This document shows, piece by piece, positions 35,972 to 46,567 of a stretch of DNA of 64,000 bases (position 1 is the first letter of the stretch; each line of letters begins with the position of its first letter). Under the pieces are notes generated by a model that saw nothing but the letters and a program-made list of their open reading frames with translations, searched no databases and was not told where the DNA came from. A program made the translations under genes and the position numbers. The stretch covers positions 4,526,001-4,590,000 of the forward strand of contig NZ_CP019428.1 in assembly GCF_009834565.1 (NCBI RefSeq). Reading direction: 5' to 3'. The DNA is from Pseudomonas sp. R76. Lineage in GTDB: Bacteria > Pseudomonadota > Gammaproteobacteria > Pseudomonadales > Pseudomonadaceae.

Positions 35972-36079
35972 GATCGTTCCCACGCTCTGCGTGGGAATGC
36001 AGCCAGGGACGCTCCGCGTCCAAAAAGCGGACGCAGAGCGTCCAGCAAGGCATTCCCACGCAGAGCGCGGGGAACGATC
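35972..36079. repeat. inverted repeat element (GATCGTTCCCACGCTCTGCG type)
   Basis: The ends are GATCGTTCCCACGCTCTGCG and its near-complement, enclosing nested CGCTCCGCGTCC/GGACGCAGAGCG hairpins. A second copy lies at 60168–60284. This is a different extragenic element family from the GTGGGAGC REPs. Confidence 0.8.
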
Positions 36080-36092
36080 AAAAGCGCGCAAT

Positions 36093-36127
36093 AAAAAACC
36101 CGCGCCTGTCACCAGTCGCGGGTTTTT
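36093..36127 (-). terminator. asd terminator
   Basis: AACCCGCG … CGCGGGTT with T-runs on both sides, just after the asd stop codon. Confidence 0.8.
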
Positions 36128-36144
36128 CGTACAGCGCTAAGCGA

Positions 36145-37257
36145 TCAACGCTCCAGCAAAATCCGCAGCATGCGGCGCAGTGGCTCGGCCGCGCCCCACA
36201 GCAGTTGGTCGCCAACGGTGAACGCGCCCAGGTACTGAGTACCCATGTTCAGCTTGCGCAGGCGGCCGACCGGCACATTCAGGGTGCCGGTGACCTTGGT
36301 CGGGCTCAGCTCCTGCATGCTGATATCACGGTTGTTCGGCACCAGCTTGACCCATGGGTTGTGCTGGCTGATCAGCCCTTCGATATCGGCAATCGGCACA
36401 TCTTTGTTCAGCTTGATGGTCAGCGCCTGGCTGTGGCAACGCATGGCGCCGATACGCACGCAGATACCGTCCACCGGAATCGGGTTCTTGAAACGACCCA
36501 GAATCTTGTTGGTTTCGGCCTGGGCCTTCCACTCTTCGCGGCTCTGGCCGTTCGGCAGCTCTTTGTCGATCCACGGGATCAGGCTACCGGCCAATGGCAC
36601 GCCGAAGTTCTCGGTCGGGTAGGCATCGCTGCGCATGGCTTCGGCCACACGGCGGTCGATGTCGAGGATCGCGCTGGCCGGGTCGGCCAGTTGATCGGCA
36701 ACAGCGGCGTGAGTCGCGCCCATCTGCTTGATCAGTTCACGCATGTTCTGCGCGCCGGCACCGGAAGCCGCCTGATAAGTCATGGCGCTCATCCACTCGA
36801 CCAGGCCGGCTTCGAACAAGCCGCCCAGGCCCATCAGCATCAGGCTGACGGTGCAGTTGCCGCCCACGTAGTTCTTGGTGCCGGCATCCAGCTGCTGATC
36901 GATGACCTTGCGGTTCACCGGGTCGAGGATGATCACCGCGTCGTCCTGCATGCGCAGGCTCGAGGCGGCGTCGATCCAGTAACCCTGCCAGCCGGCTTCG
37001 CGCAGCTTGGGGAAGACTTCGCTGGTGTAGTCGCCACCCTGGCAGGTCAGAATCACATCGAGGGTTTTCAACTCTTCAATGCTGTAGGCGTCCTTGAGCG
37101 GGGCGATATCCTTGCCCACGGACGGCCCTTGGCCACCTACGTTCGAAGTGGTGAAAAACACCGGCTCAATAAGATCGAAATCCTGCTCTTCCAGCATCCG
37201 CTGCATGAGCACGGAACCGACCATACCGCGCCAACCGATCAGACCTACACGTTTCAT
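36145..37257 (-). CDS. asd: aspartate-semialdehyde dehydrogenase
   Basis: The 370-aa NADPH enzyme of the aspartate pathway (Lys, DAP, Met, Thr) has the N-terminal [14 protein letters not shown], the catalytic Cys in [15 protein letters not shown] (about 135) and [11 protein letters not shown]. Normal full length. It follows leuB on the same strand in the leuC–leuD–leuB–asd order typical of Pseudomonas. Confidence 0.96.
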   Translation of the reverse strand: MKRVGLIGWRGMVGSVLMQRMLEEQDFDLIEPVFFTTSNVGGQGPSVGKDIAPLKDAYSIEELKTLDVILTCQGGDYTSEVFPKLREAGWQGYWIDAASSLRMQDDAVIILDPVNRKVIDQQLDAGTKNYVGGNCTVSLMLMGLGGLFEAGLVEWMSAMTYQAASGAGAQNMRELIKQMGATHAAVADQLADPASAILDIDRRVAEAMRSDAYPTENFGVPLAGSLIPWIDKELPNGQSREEWKAQAETNKILGRFKNPIPVDGICVRIGAMRCHSQALTIKLNKDVPIADIEGLISQHNPWVKLVPNNRDISMQELSPTKVTGTLNVPVGRLRKLNMGTQYLGAFTVGDQLLWGAAEPLRRMLRILLER

Positions 37258-37321
37258 CGCAACTACACCTTGTTAAAAAGTGGGCCGCCTTGCAGCAACA
37301 ACTGCAAGCGGGCCCGAGAGA

Positions 37322-38404
<1,083 letters not shown>

Positions 38405-38425
38405 GCGTTCCTCATTTCATCAAGC

Positions 38426-38445
38426 GACCTGCCCGTGGGCAGGTC
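38426..38445. other. perfect hairpin in leuB leader
   Basis: GACCTGCCC-(AC)-GGGCAGGTC is a 9-bp perfect stem with a two-base loop, between the methyltransferase stop and the leuB start. It has no T-run on the minus strand, so it is not a standard terminator; it may affect mRNA processing or stability. Confidence 0.5.
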
Positions 38446-38457
38446 GGGAAAAGTTAA

Positions 38458-39222
38458 TCAGCGTTCGGCAATCACCACCAGCACGTCGGTGCTGAAGGTG
38501 CCGTCGGCTTGAATTTCGTAATAATCGCGTACTTCCTGGCCCATCGCCTTTTGCAGCTCGAGGATGGCTGCGCGCAATACTTCTGGCGTGCGCATGCGCT
38601 CGACCCAGGAGGTGTATTCCAGGCGCAGGCGCTGGCGACTGCTGTTGCGCACGTGCAAACCGGATTCGCTGAGCTGCTGCATCCACTCGGCGGCGTCGTA
38701 ATCGCGCACGTGGCTGGTGTCGCGCAGCACTTCGACGGTTTGCAGGTAAGTGTCCAACAGCGGGCTGCCCGGTGACAAGACATCCACAAACGCCGCCACG
38801 CCGCCCGGTTTGAGCACGCGGCGCACTTCGCGCAGGGCCACACCCAGGTCGCTCCAGTGGTGAGCCGAGTAACGGCTGAACACGAAGTCGAACTCGCCAT
38901 CGGCAAACGGCAGGCGTTCGGCGGCGCCGTTTACGGTGCGAATGTTGTTCAGGCCACGCTCCACCGCAGCGGCGGCGACCACCTCGAGCATCTGCTGGGA
39001 CAGGTCGTAGGCCACCACTTCATTAACCAGCGGTGCTACCTGGAAACTCACATGCCCGGCACCGCAGCCCAAGTCCAGCAGCCATGCCGCGCCCTGCCCG
39101 GCCAGTTCGGCCTGGAGCAGCGCAAATTCGGTGCCCTGGGCGTGCACGGCACTGCTCAGGTAGGCCGAGGCTTGCTCGCCGAATTGTTTTTGCACGACTT
39201 GGGTGTGGGCGGTGTTGGTCAT
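38458..39222 (-). CDS. class I SAM-dependent methyltransferase
   Basis: The 254-aa product has motif I LLDLGCGAGHVSF (about 48–60), motif II-like VNGAAERLPFADGEFDFVFS and motif III LKPGGVAAFVDV, as in the UbiE/Methyltransf_11 group. The ATG at 39222 follows AAGGAAG. Its place between leuD and leuB is conserved in Pseudomonas, but the substrate is unknown and it need not belong to leucine synthesis. Confidence 0.85.
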   Translation of the reverse strand: MTNTAHTQVVQKQFGEQASAYLSSAVHAQGTEFALLQAELAGQGAAWLLDLGCGAGHVSFQVAPLVNEVVAYDLSQQMLEVVAAAAVERGLNNIRTVNGAAERLPFADGEFDFVFSRYSAHHWSDLGVALREVRRVLKPGGVAAFVDVLSPGSPLLDTYLQTVEVLRDTSHVRDYDAAEWMQQLSESGLHVRNSSRQRLRLEYTSWVERMRTPEVLRAAILELQKAMGQEVRDYYEIQADGTFSTDVLVVIAER

Positions 39223-39261
39223 GGTGAGCTTCCTTGAGACTTTTGTTGTTTGTACTGCCGT

Positions 39262-39348
39262 CTTCGCGAGCAAGCCCGCTCCCACATTCGACCGAGTTTC
39301 TTCAGTTGAAATGCAATCAAATGTGGGAGCGGGCTTGCTCGCGAAGGG
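39262..39348. repeat. inverted pair of REP elements (CGCGAGCAAGCCCGCTCCCAC type)
   Basis: Two facing copies of the GTGGGAGCGGGCTTGCTCGCGAAG sequence separated by about 30 bases, between leuD and the methyltransferase gene; same family as 22227–22252. Confidence 0.8.
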
Positions 39349-39369
39349 GCCAGTCCGGTCTACATAGAA

Positions 39370-40014
39370 TCAGGCATCGCGAAACAACCAGGGCTGGCTG
39401 GCCCGGTGCTTGGTTTCAAACGCGGCAATCGCATCGCCGTCCTGCAAGGTCAGGCCGATATCGTCCAGGCCGTTGATCAGGCAATGCTTACGGAACGCAT
39501 CGACTTCAAAGTGATACACCTTGCCATCCGGACGGGTCACGGTTTGCGCAGCCAGGTCGACGGTCAGCTGGTAGCCGACATTGGCTTCGACCTGCTTGAA
39601 CAACTCGTCCACTTCGGCATCGCTCAAGATGATCGGCAGCAAGCCGTTCTTGAAGCTGTTGTTGAAGAAGATGTCGGCGTAGCTCGGCGCGATGATGCTG
39701 CGAAAGCCATATTCTTCCAGCGCCCACGGCGCGTGTTCACGGCTGGAGCCGCAACCGAAGTTTTCCCGCGCCAGCAGCACGCTGGCGCCTTGGTAACGCT
39801 CGGCGTTGAGCACGAAATCCTTGTTCAGCGGGCGCTTGGAGTTGTCCTGGTAGGCGTAGCCCACGTCGAGGTAGCGCCACTCGTCGAACAGGTTAGGGCC
39901 AAAGCCGGTGCGCTTGATCGACTTCAAGAACTGCTTAGGGATGATCTGGTCGGTGTCGACGTTGGCACGGTCCAAAGGGGCGACAAGGCCAGTGTGTTGA
40001 GTAAAAGCACGCAT
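39370..40014 (-). CDS. leuD: 3-isopropylmalate dehydratase small subunit
   Basis: The 214-aa subunit pairs with LeuC to isomerise isopropylmalate. It shows [40 protein letters not shown] and a swivel-domain fold. It starts about ten bases after the leuC stop. Confidence 0.96.
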   Translation of the reverse strand: MRAFTQHTGLVAPLDRANVDTDQIIPKQFLKSIKRTGFGPNLFDEWRYLDVGYAYQDNSKRPLNKDFVLNAERYQGASVLLARENFGCGSSREHAPWALEEYGFRSIIAPSYADIFFNNSFKNGLLPIILSDAEVDELFKQVEANVGYQLTVDLAAQTVTRPDGKVYHFEVDAFRKHCLINGLDDIGLTLQDGDAIAAFETKHRASQPWLFRDA

Positions 40015-40024
40015 CGGGTATTCC

Positions 40025-41443
40025 TCAGATCAATTCGCGAACGTCGATGAAACGACCGTTGACGGCAGCGGCAGCGGCCATGGCCGGGCTGACCAGGTGA
40101 GTACGCCCGCCGGCGCCCTGACGCCCTTCGAAGTTACGGTTGGAGGTGGACGCGCAATGCTCGCCCGACTCCAAACGGTCCGGGTTCATCGCCAGGCACA
40201 TGGAGCAGCCCGGCTCGCGCCATTCAAAACCGGCTTCGAGGAAGATCTTGTCCAGGCCCTCGGCCTCGGCTTGCGCTTTGACCAGGCCCGAGCCCGGCAC
40301 CACGATGGCTTGCTTGATGGTCGAGGCGACTTTGCGGCCCTTGGCAATGACCGCCGCCGCGCGCAGGTCTTCGATCCGCGAGTTGGTGCAGGAACCGATA
40401 AACACGCGATCCAACTGGATGTCGGTAATCGCCTGGTTGGCTTTCAAGCCCATGTACTTCAAGGCGCGTTCGATGGAGCCACGCTTGACCAGGTCGGCTT
40501 CTTTAGCCGGGTCCGGCACATTCTGGTCGACGGCCAGGACCATCTCCGGCGAAGTGCCCCAGCTGACTTGCGGCTTGATCTGCGCAGCGTCGAGTTCGAC
40601 CACGGTGTCGAACACCGCGTCGGCGTCGGAGACCAGGTCTTTCCAGGCTTCGACCGCAGCGTCCCAATCGGCGCCTTGCGGGGCGAATGGGCGACCTTTG
40701 ACGTATTCAACGGTTTTTTCGTCCGCCGCCACCATGCCCACGCGGGCACCGGCTTCGATGGACATGTTGCAGATGGTCATGCGGCCTTCGATGGACAGGT
40801 CGCGAATCGCGCTGCCGGCGAACTCAATGGCATGGCCGTTACCGCCGGCGGTGCCGATTTTGCCGATTACGGCGAGCACGATGTCTTTGGCGGTTACGCC
40901 GAACGGCAACTTGCCTTCGACTTTAACCAACATGTTCTTCATCTTTTTGGCGACCAGGCACTGGGTGGCGAACACATGTTCGACCTCGGAGGTGCCGATG
41001 CCATGGGCCAAGGCGCCGAACGCACCGTGGGTGGAGGTGTGGGAGTCGCCGCAGACCACGGTCATGCCCGGCAAGGTGGCGCCCTGCTCCGGGCCGATCA
41101 CGTGGACGATGCCTTGCCGCACGTCATTCATCTTGAATTCGGTGATGCCATATTCGTCGCAATAGTCGTCGAGGGTTTGCACCTGCAAACGCGAGACCTG
41201 GTCGGCAATGGCTTCGATGCCGCCCTTGCGCTCAGGCGTGGTCGGCACGTTGTGGTCCGGGGTGGCGATGATCGAGTCGACGCGCCAAGGCTTGCGCCCG
41301 GCCAACCGCAGGCCTTCGAACGCTTGGGGCGAGGTCACTTCATGGATGATGTGACGGTCGATATAGATCAGCGACGACCCATCATCGCGCCGTTTCACTT
41401 CATGGGAATCCCAAAGCTTGTCGTAAAGCGTTTTGCCGGCCAT
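40025..41443 (-). CDS. leuC: 3-isopropylmalate dehydratase large subunit
   Basis: The 472-aa aconitase-family subunit has 4Fe-4S ligands in [14 protein letters not shown] and [13 protein letters not shown], plus [20 protein letters not shown]. The start [16 protein letters not shown] is at 41443, preceded by GAGGA; the longer frame to 41491 is not family-like. It is divergent from a LysR regulator, which may respond to leucine-pathway metabolites. Confidence 0.96.
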   Translation of the reverse strand: MAGKTLYDKLWDSHEVKRRDDGSSLIYIDRHIIHEVTSPQAFEGLRLAGRKPWRVDSIIATPDHNVPTTPERKGGIEAIADQVSRLQVQTLDDYCDEYGITEFKMNDVRQGIVHVIGPEQGATLPGMTVVCGDSHTSTHGAFGALAHGIGTSEVEHVFATQCLVAKKMKNMLVKVEGKLPFGVTAKDIVLAVIGKIGTAGGNGHAIEFAGSAIRDLSIEGRMTICNMSIEAGARVGMVAADEKTVEYVKGRPFAPQGADWDAAVEAWKDLVSDADAVFDTVVELDAAQIKPQVSWGTSPEMVLAVDQNVPDPAKEADLVKRGSIERALKYMGLKANQAITDIQLDRVFIGSCTNSRIEDLRAAAVIAKGRKVASTIKQAIVVPGSGLVKAQAEAEGLDKIFLEAGFEWREPGCSMCLAMNPDRLESGEHCASTSNRNFEGRQGAGGRTHLVSPAMAAAAAVNGRFIDVRELI

Positions 41444-41590
41444 CAGTCGGTCCTCATCATCGATGTTTCTATGCCCCGGGCCTTGAGACATTCAATAACC
41501 CTTTGGCTTGTGAGGCTGATGGTATGGCGCTACATTAAATAACTCAAATTCATATTTTTTATGCTTTGGATTACCAACTGGAATACCACA

Positions 41591-42481
41591 ATGGACTTGG
41601 CCAACCTCAATGCCTTTATTGCCATCGCCGAGACCGGCAGCTTCTCCGGCGCCGGTGAACGCCTGCACCTGACACAACCGGCCATCAGCAAACGCATTGC
41701 CGGGCTGGAACAGCAATTAAAGGTGCGTTTGTTTGATCGCCTGGGCCGTGAAGTCGGCCTGACCGAGGCTGGGCGCGCACTGTTGCCGCGCGCGTATCAG
41801 ATTCTGAATGTGCTGGATGACACCCGTCGCGCGCTCACCAACCTGACCGGCGAAGTCAGCGGCCGCCTGACTTTGGCCACCAGCCACCATATCGGCCTGC
41901 ACCGCCTGCCGCCGATCCTGCGCACCTTTACCCGTGAGTATCCCGATGTGGCGCTGGATATTCAGTTCCTCGATTCGGAAGTGGCCTACGAAGAAATCCT
42001 CCATGGCCGCGCCGAGGTCGCCGTCATCACCCTGGCGCCCGACCCGCACAATTTGGTGCGTGCCACACCGGTGTGGGATGACCCGCTGGATTTCGTGGTC
42101 GCCCCCGAGCACAGCCTGACCGGCAACGGCACGGTCAACCTGGCCGATATCGCCAGGCACCCGGCGGTGTTCCCGGGTGGCAACACCTTTACACACCATA
42201 TCGTCAGCCGGCTGTTCGAAGCCCAGGGCCTGACGCCGAACATCGCGATGAGTACTAACTATCTGGAAACTATCAAGATGATGGTATCCATCGGCCTGGC
42301 CTGGAGCGTCTTGCCGCGCACCATGCTCGATGATCAGGTGGCAAGTATCGCTTTGCCGGGCATACAACTCAGTCGCCAGCTAGGCTATATCGTGCACACC
42401 GAAAGGACGCTGTCGAACGCTGCGCGGGCTTTTATGAGCCTATTGGATGCACAGGTCGATCTGCCAGGGATACCGGCGTGA
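41591..42481 (+). CDS. LysR-family regulator divergent from leuC
   Basis: The 296-aa product has an N-terminal winged HTH (LNAFIAIAETGSFSGAGERLHLTQPAISKRIAGLE, split here by family position 5–40) and a LysR substrate-binding domain (about 90–290). The 147-bp gap to leuC is A/T-rich and should carry the shared promoter. Control of leuCD by this protein is inferred from position; the effector is not known. Confidence 0.85.
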   Translation: MDLANLNAFIAIAETGSFSGAGERLHLTQPAISKRIAGLEQQLKVRLFDRLGREVGLTEAGRALLPRAYQILNVLDDTRRALTNLTGEVSGRLTLATSHHIGLHRLPPILRTFTREYPDVALDIQFLDSEVAYEEILHGRAEVAVITLAPDPHNLVRATPVWDDPLDFVVAPEHSLTGNGTVNLADIARHPAVFPGGNTFTHHIVSRLFEAQGLTPNIAMSTNYLETIKMMVSIGLAWSVLPRTMLDDQVASIALPGIQLSRQLGYIVHTERTLSNAARAFMSLLDAQVDLPGIPA

Positions 42482-42547
42482 AGCTGTGCGGCCTCAAGGT
42501 CTGAGTAAAACCGCGCCGAACGCCCATTGAGCCAAGGCCCTTTGATA

Positions 42548-45500
42548 ATGCGCAACCCCGTCGATTCAGTGCCACCCCTGCCCCGCATTTACGCCCTGGA
42601 CCCACAAGAGGCGGAACAAAGCTGGGACAGCGCCCCGCAGTTGCTGGCAGCCCTCAATGCTGCCCGCCTGGGTGCGTGGTGCTGGGAAATCGACACCGGC
42701 AGGATAAGCTGGTCACGGGGCACCCAGTCGCTGTTCGGCTTCGATCCCCGCCAACCCTTGCCCAAGGACCTGGATTACCTGGACCTGCTGGCACCGTCGG
42801 ATCGCGCGCGGGTGGTACGGGCCTTTCACGCGGTGCTGGCAGGCGAGCCGTTCGAGCAGGCCATGCACCACCACATCCAGTGGCCGGACGGCTCTCACCA
42901 CTGGCTGGAAATCAACGGCAGCCTGGCACCGGACAAGACCGGCCGGCGCCGCATGATCGGGGTGATTCGCGAAACCACCCGCCAACGCGAGCGCGAGCGC
43001 GCCCTCAGCCACTCGGAAAAACGCTTCGCCACGCTGTTCCACCTGTGCCCCAATATGGTCCTGCTGACCCGCCAATCGGACGGCCGGATCAGCGAGGCCA
43101 ACCAGTATTTCGAGATGCTCTTCGGCTGGCCGGTGGCTGACGTCATCGGCCGCACCACCCTCGACCTCGGCCTGTGGCGCCACCCGGAGCAACGCGCGCT
43201 GCTGGTCAAGGCCACGCAGCGCAAGGGCGAACCGATCAGCATGGAGGTGCAGTTTTGTGCGAGCAATGGCCAGATTCACGATGGCACCCTCAGCGCCCAA
43301 AAGGTCGAGCTGGAAGGCGAGGCCTACTTGGTCAGCACGTTTCTGGACACCACCGAACGCAAAAATGCCGAACAGGCCTTGAAAGACAGCCAGGAGCGCC
43401 TCGACCTCGCCCTGGACTCGGCGCAGCTGGGCACCTGGGACTGGCATATACCCACCGGCATGCTCTACGGCTCGGCGCGTGCCGCCCAACTGCACGGCCT
43501 GCCGCCCGAGCCATTCCACGAATCCTTCGATGCGTTTTTTGAAGGCATGTCCGATGACGACCGCGAGGGCATGCGCAACGCCTATCGCAGCCTGCGCGAA
43601 GGCCCCGAGGGCAACTATCAGTTGACCTACCGCGTGCTGGCCGAAGACGGCAGCCCGCGGTTCCTGGAAAGCCGTGCACGCCTGTATCGCGACGATGCCG
43701 GCAAACCACTGCGCATGGCCGGCACCCTGCTGGACATCACCGACCAGGTGGAACGCGAACAGCGGCTGACCGCATCTGAAGAAAAATTTGCCAGCCTGTT
43801 CCAGGCCAGCCCCGATCCGATCTGCGTCACGTGCCTGGAAAACGGTGCGTTTATCGAAATCAACCCGGCCTTTACCCAGACCTTTGGCTGGACCGCCGCC
43901 GAAGTGATCAATAGAAGCGCCGAGCAGATCGGCCTGTGGGATGACTCGAGCAAGCGCCTGCAGCGGATCGAACAAGTGATTCGCGAGCAGGCCCTGAGCA
44001 ATGTGGCCATCGTGGTGCATCACAAAACGGGCCAAAGCCTGACCTGCGTGATCTCCAGCCGCTTGATCAAAGTTGGCGACCAACCGTGCATCGTCACCAC
44101 CTTGCGCGATATCACTCAGCAGCAACGTTCGGAAGCGGCGCTCAAGGCCAGTGAAGAGAAGTTCGCCAAAGCCTTCCATTCCAGCCCCGACGCGATCTCC
44201 ATCACCGAGCGCGACACCGGCCGCTATGTCGAGGTTAATGACGGCTTCTGCCGCCTGACCGGTTATCGCGCCGAAGAGGCGATTGGCCTGACGCTGTACC
44301 AGATCGGCATCTGGGCCGATGAGAACCAGCGCGCCGCCTTATTGGCCGAGCTGCAGATCAAGGGCCGCATTCACCACCTGGAAATGCTCTGGCACAACAA
44401 ACGCGGTGAAGTGCTGGCCGTGGAGGTCTCGGTAGAACCCATCACCCTGAATGAAACCCCGTGCCTGCTGCTGACCGCGCGGGACGTGAGCCTGCTGAAA
44501 AACGCCCAGGCGCAGATTCGCCACCTGGCCTACCACGACCCGCTGACCAACCTGCCCAACCGCGCCTTGCTGATGGACCGCCTGAGCCAGCAGATCGCCC
44601 TGCTCAAACGCCATAACCTGCGCGGCGCCTTGCTGTTTCTGGACCTCGACCACTTCAAGCACATCAACGACTCCCTCGGCCACCCGGTCGGCGACACGGT
44701 GCTGAAAATCGTCACGGCGCGGCTGGAAGCCAGCGTGCGCATGGAAGATACCGTCGCGCGCCTGGGCGGCGATGAGTTTGTGGTGTTGCTCAGCGGCCTG
44801 GACGGAACGCGCGCGCAAGTCAGCGCCCAAGTGCAGGAATTGGCCGATACCTTGCGAGAATTGCTCTCGGAACCGATGTTCCTCGACGGCCACCGCCTGC
44901 AGGTCACGCCGAGCATTGGCGTGGCGCTGATTCCGGACCATGGCTCCACACCGGCGGACCTGCTCAAGCGCGCCGACATTGCGCTGTACAGGGCCAAGGA
45001 CTCGGGCCGCAACACCACGCAGATGTTTCACAACAGCATGCAGAAAACCGCCAGCGAACGCCTGCGCATGGAGACCGACTTGCGCCTGGCGCTGTCACGC
45101 GGTGAGTTCAGCGTGCATTACCAACCCCAGGTGGACGCGCGTGGCAATCGCATCATCGGCGCCGAAGCCCTGGTGCGCTGGCAGCATCCGCAACTGGGCG
45201 CGCAGTCGCCCACCGAATTTATCAAGGTGCTGGAGGACAGCGGCCTGATTCTGGAAGTCGGCACCTGGATTCTCGACGAAGCCTGCGGCGCCTTCGCGAA
45301 ATTGATTGCCGAGGGGCTGGTGGACCCGCTGAATTTCAGCCTGTGTGTGAATATCAGCCCCCGGCAGTTTCGTCAGAATGACTTTGTGGAACGGGTGGAA
45401 CGCAGCCTTGACCAGCACAACCTGCCCCACAGCCTGCTGAAACTGGAAATCACCGAAGGCATCGTGATCCAGAACCTGGACGACACCGTGGCCAAGATGC

Positions 45501-45826
45501 GCCGCCTGAAAAAAATCGGCGTGAGCTTTGCCATGGACGACTTCGGCACCGGCTATTCATCACTGACCTACCTCAAGCGCCTGCCGGTGGATGCGCTGAA
45601 GATCGACCAATCCTTTGTACGCGACGCCACCCATGACCCCAACGATGCCGAAATCATTCGCGCCATTGTGGCCATGGCCCGCAGCTTGAACCTGGAAGTG
45701 ATCGCCGAGGGCGTGGAAACCCCGGAGCAACTGGCATTCCTGCAAAAGCTGGGCTGCCATTTGTTCCAGGGGTATTTGCACAGCCGGCCACTGCCGATCG
45801 AGGAGTTCAGGCGGTTGCTGGAGTAA
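42548..45826 (+). CDS. multi-PAS GGDEF–EAL c-di-GMP signalling protein
   Basis: The 1092-aa protein has five PAS-type sensor modules in a row (about 30–150, 155–280, 285–405, 410–525, 530–650), then a GGDEF domain with intact LGGDEFVVLL (about 740) and RxxD-like inhibitory region, then an EAL domain with GAEALVRWQHP, DDFGTGYSSL and EGVET. Both catalytic signatures look intact, so it could make or degrade c-di-GMP. There is no clear membrane helix, so it is cytosolic. The ATG at 42548 is used; a TTG at 42527 would add seven residues. Confidence 0.92.
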   Translation: MRNPVDSVPPLPRIYALDPQEAEQSWDSAPQLLAALNAARLGAWCWEIDTGRISWSRGTQSLFGFDPRQPLPKDLDYLDLLAPSDRARVVRAFHAVLAGEPFEQAMHHHIQWPDGSHHWLEINGSLAPDKTGRRRMIGVIRETTRQRERERALSHSEKRFATLFHLCPNMVLLTRQSDGRISEANQYFEMLFGWPVADVIGRTTLDLGLWRHPEQRALLVKATQRKGEPISMEVQFCASNGQIHDGTLSAQKVELEGEAYLVSTFLDTTERKNAEQALKDSQERLDLALDSAQLGTWDWHIPTGMLYGSARAAQLHGLPPEPFHESFDAFFEGMSDDDREGMRNAYRSLREGPEGNYQLTYRVLAEDGSPRFLESRARLYRDDAGKPLRMAGTLLDITDQVEREQRLTASEEKFASLFQASPDPICVTCLENGAFIEINPAFTQTFGWTAAEVINRSAEQIGLWDDSSKRLQRIEQVIREQALSNVAIVVHHKTGQSLTCVISSRLIKVGDQPCIVTTLRDITQQQRSEAALKASEEKFAKAFHSSPDAISITERDTGRYVEVNDGFCRLTGYRAEEAIGLTLYQIGIWADENQRAALLAELQIKGRIHHLEMLWHNKRGEVLAVEVSVEPITLNETPCLLLTARDVSLLKNAQAQIRHLAYHDPLTNLPNRALLMDRLSQQIALLKRHNLRGALLFLDLDHFKHINDSLGHPVGDTVLKIVTARLEASVRMEDTVARLGGDEFVVLLSGLDGTRAQVSAQVQELADTLRELLSEPMFLDGHRLQVTPSIGVALIPDHGSTPADLLKRADIALYRAKDSGRNTTQMFHNSMQKTASERLRMETDLRLALSRGEFSVHYQPQVDARGNRIIGAEALVRWQHPQLGAQSPTEFIKVLEDSGLILEVGTWILDEACGAFAKLIAEGLVDPLNFSLCVNISPRQFRQNDFVERVERSLDQHNLPHSLLKLEITEGIVIQNLDDTVAKMRRLKKIGVSFAMDDFGTGYSSLTYLKRLPVDALKIDQSFVRDATHDPNDAEIIRAIVAMARSLNLEVIAEGVETPEQLAFLQKLGCHLFQGYLHSRPLPIEEFRRLLE

Positions 45827-45829
45827 CCG

Positions 45830-46477
45830 TCATACGAGCTTCGATGCCCGAAACCCGGCATTCATCCATCGCGATGACGCCACGTCGTGCTTTTGCCCGG
45901 CGGACTCGGGCGCCCCATCGATCACTGCGGCCGCATGTTCGTTGTCCGCCTGGGTGCCGAGCGCGGCCCTCAGCTCGTCGACGGTGCTTTCACGCATGCA
46001 GCCAATCAACCCCAGCCGCCGAAGCGCTTCACCTGGGTGCTCGCTTTCATCGAGGGTGCGCAAGGCCGCCACAAAACGCTCGCCGGCACCGGCGTCGTTG
46101 CTTTCCATCTGCGCGCGCTTGGCACTGACTGCGTACAAGAAGTTGGCGTAATTGAGCAACTGCGTATGACTGCCGTAGAACGTCGATGCCTCGTACGCCT
46201 GACGCATTTCATCATGGGTCACCTGCAGCGTGAAGGCATCCCTCATGATCACTTCAAAGCCGTCGCGGGCGACCTGAACCCGCCTGAAGATCCCCTGGGG
46301 GTCCTGCCAGAACCGGATGATGGCTGCCTTGATCGTCGACACCGTGGCGCAATGGCCTTCCACCTTTTGATAAATGCCACTCCAGATCTGCTCAGGCGTC
46401 ATGCCGCCAACAGCATCGAGTTGATTGCCCTGCTTTTTCGCCGGCGAACCTTGAGGATCATCTGCCGAGATATTCAT
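45830..46477 (-). CDS. putative papain-like effector, short paralogue
   Basis: The 215-aa product contains a domain shared with the 322-aa protein upstream: IWSGIYQKVEGHCATVSTIKAA, VIMRDAFTLQVT, NFLYAVSAKRAQME and NEHAAAVIDG. A conserved Cys after Gly-x (GHC) and a late conserved His (NEHAAAVI) fit a papain-like Cys/His pair. No signal peptide is present. It is the third gene behind the hrp box, and its stop lies only a few bases from the GGDEF–EAL stop. An effector role is inferred from the cluster; a chaperone or protective paralogue is also possible. Confidence 0.55.
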   Translation of the reverse strand: MNISADDPQGSPAKKQGNQLDAVGGMTPEQIWSGIYQKVEGHCATVSTIKAAIIRFWQDPQGIFRRVQVARDGFEVIMRDAFTLQVTHDEMRQAYEASTFYGSHTQLLNYANFLYAVSAKRAQMESNDAGAGERFVAALRTLDESEHPGEALRRLGLIGCMRESTVDELRAALGTQADNEHAAAVIDGAPESAGQKHDVASSRWMNAGFRASKLV

Positions 46478-46567
46478 TCACTGATTTCCTGATACTTATC
46501 GAAGTAATAACCTGCAAAAAACAGCCTGGGGCAACGCTGCGGTGGATTGAGTCGCGCCCATCAACAC

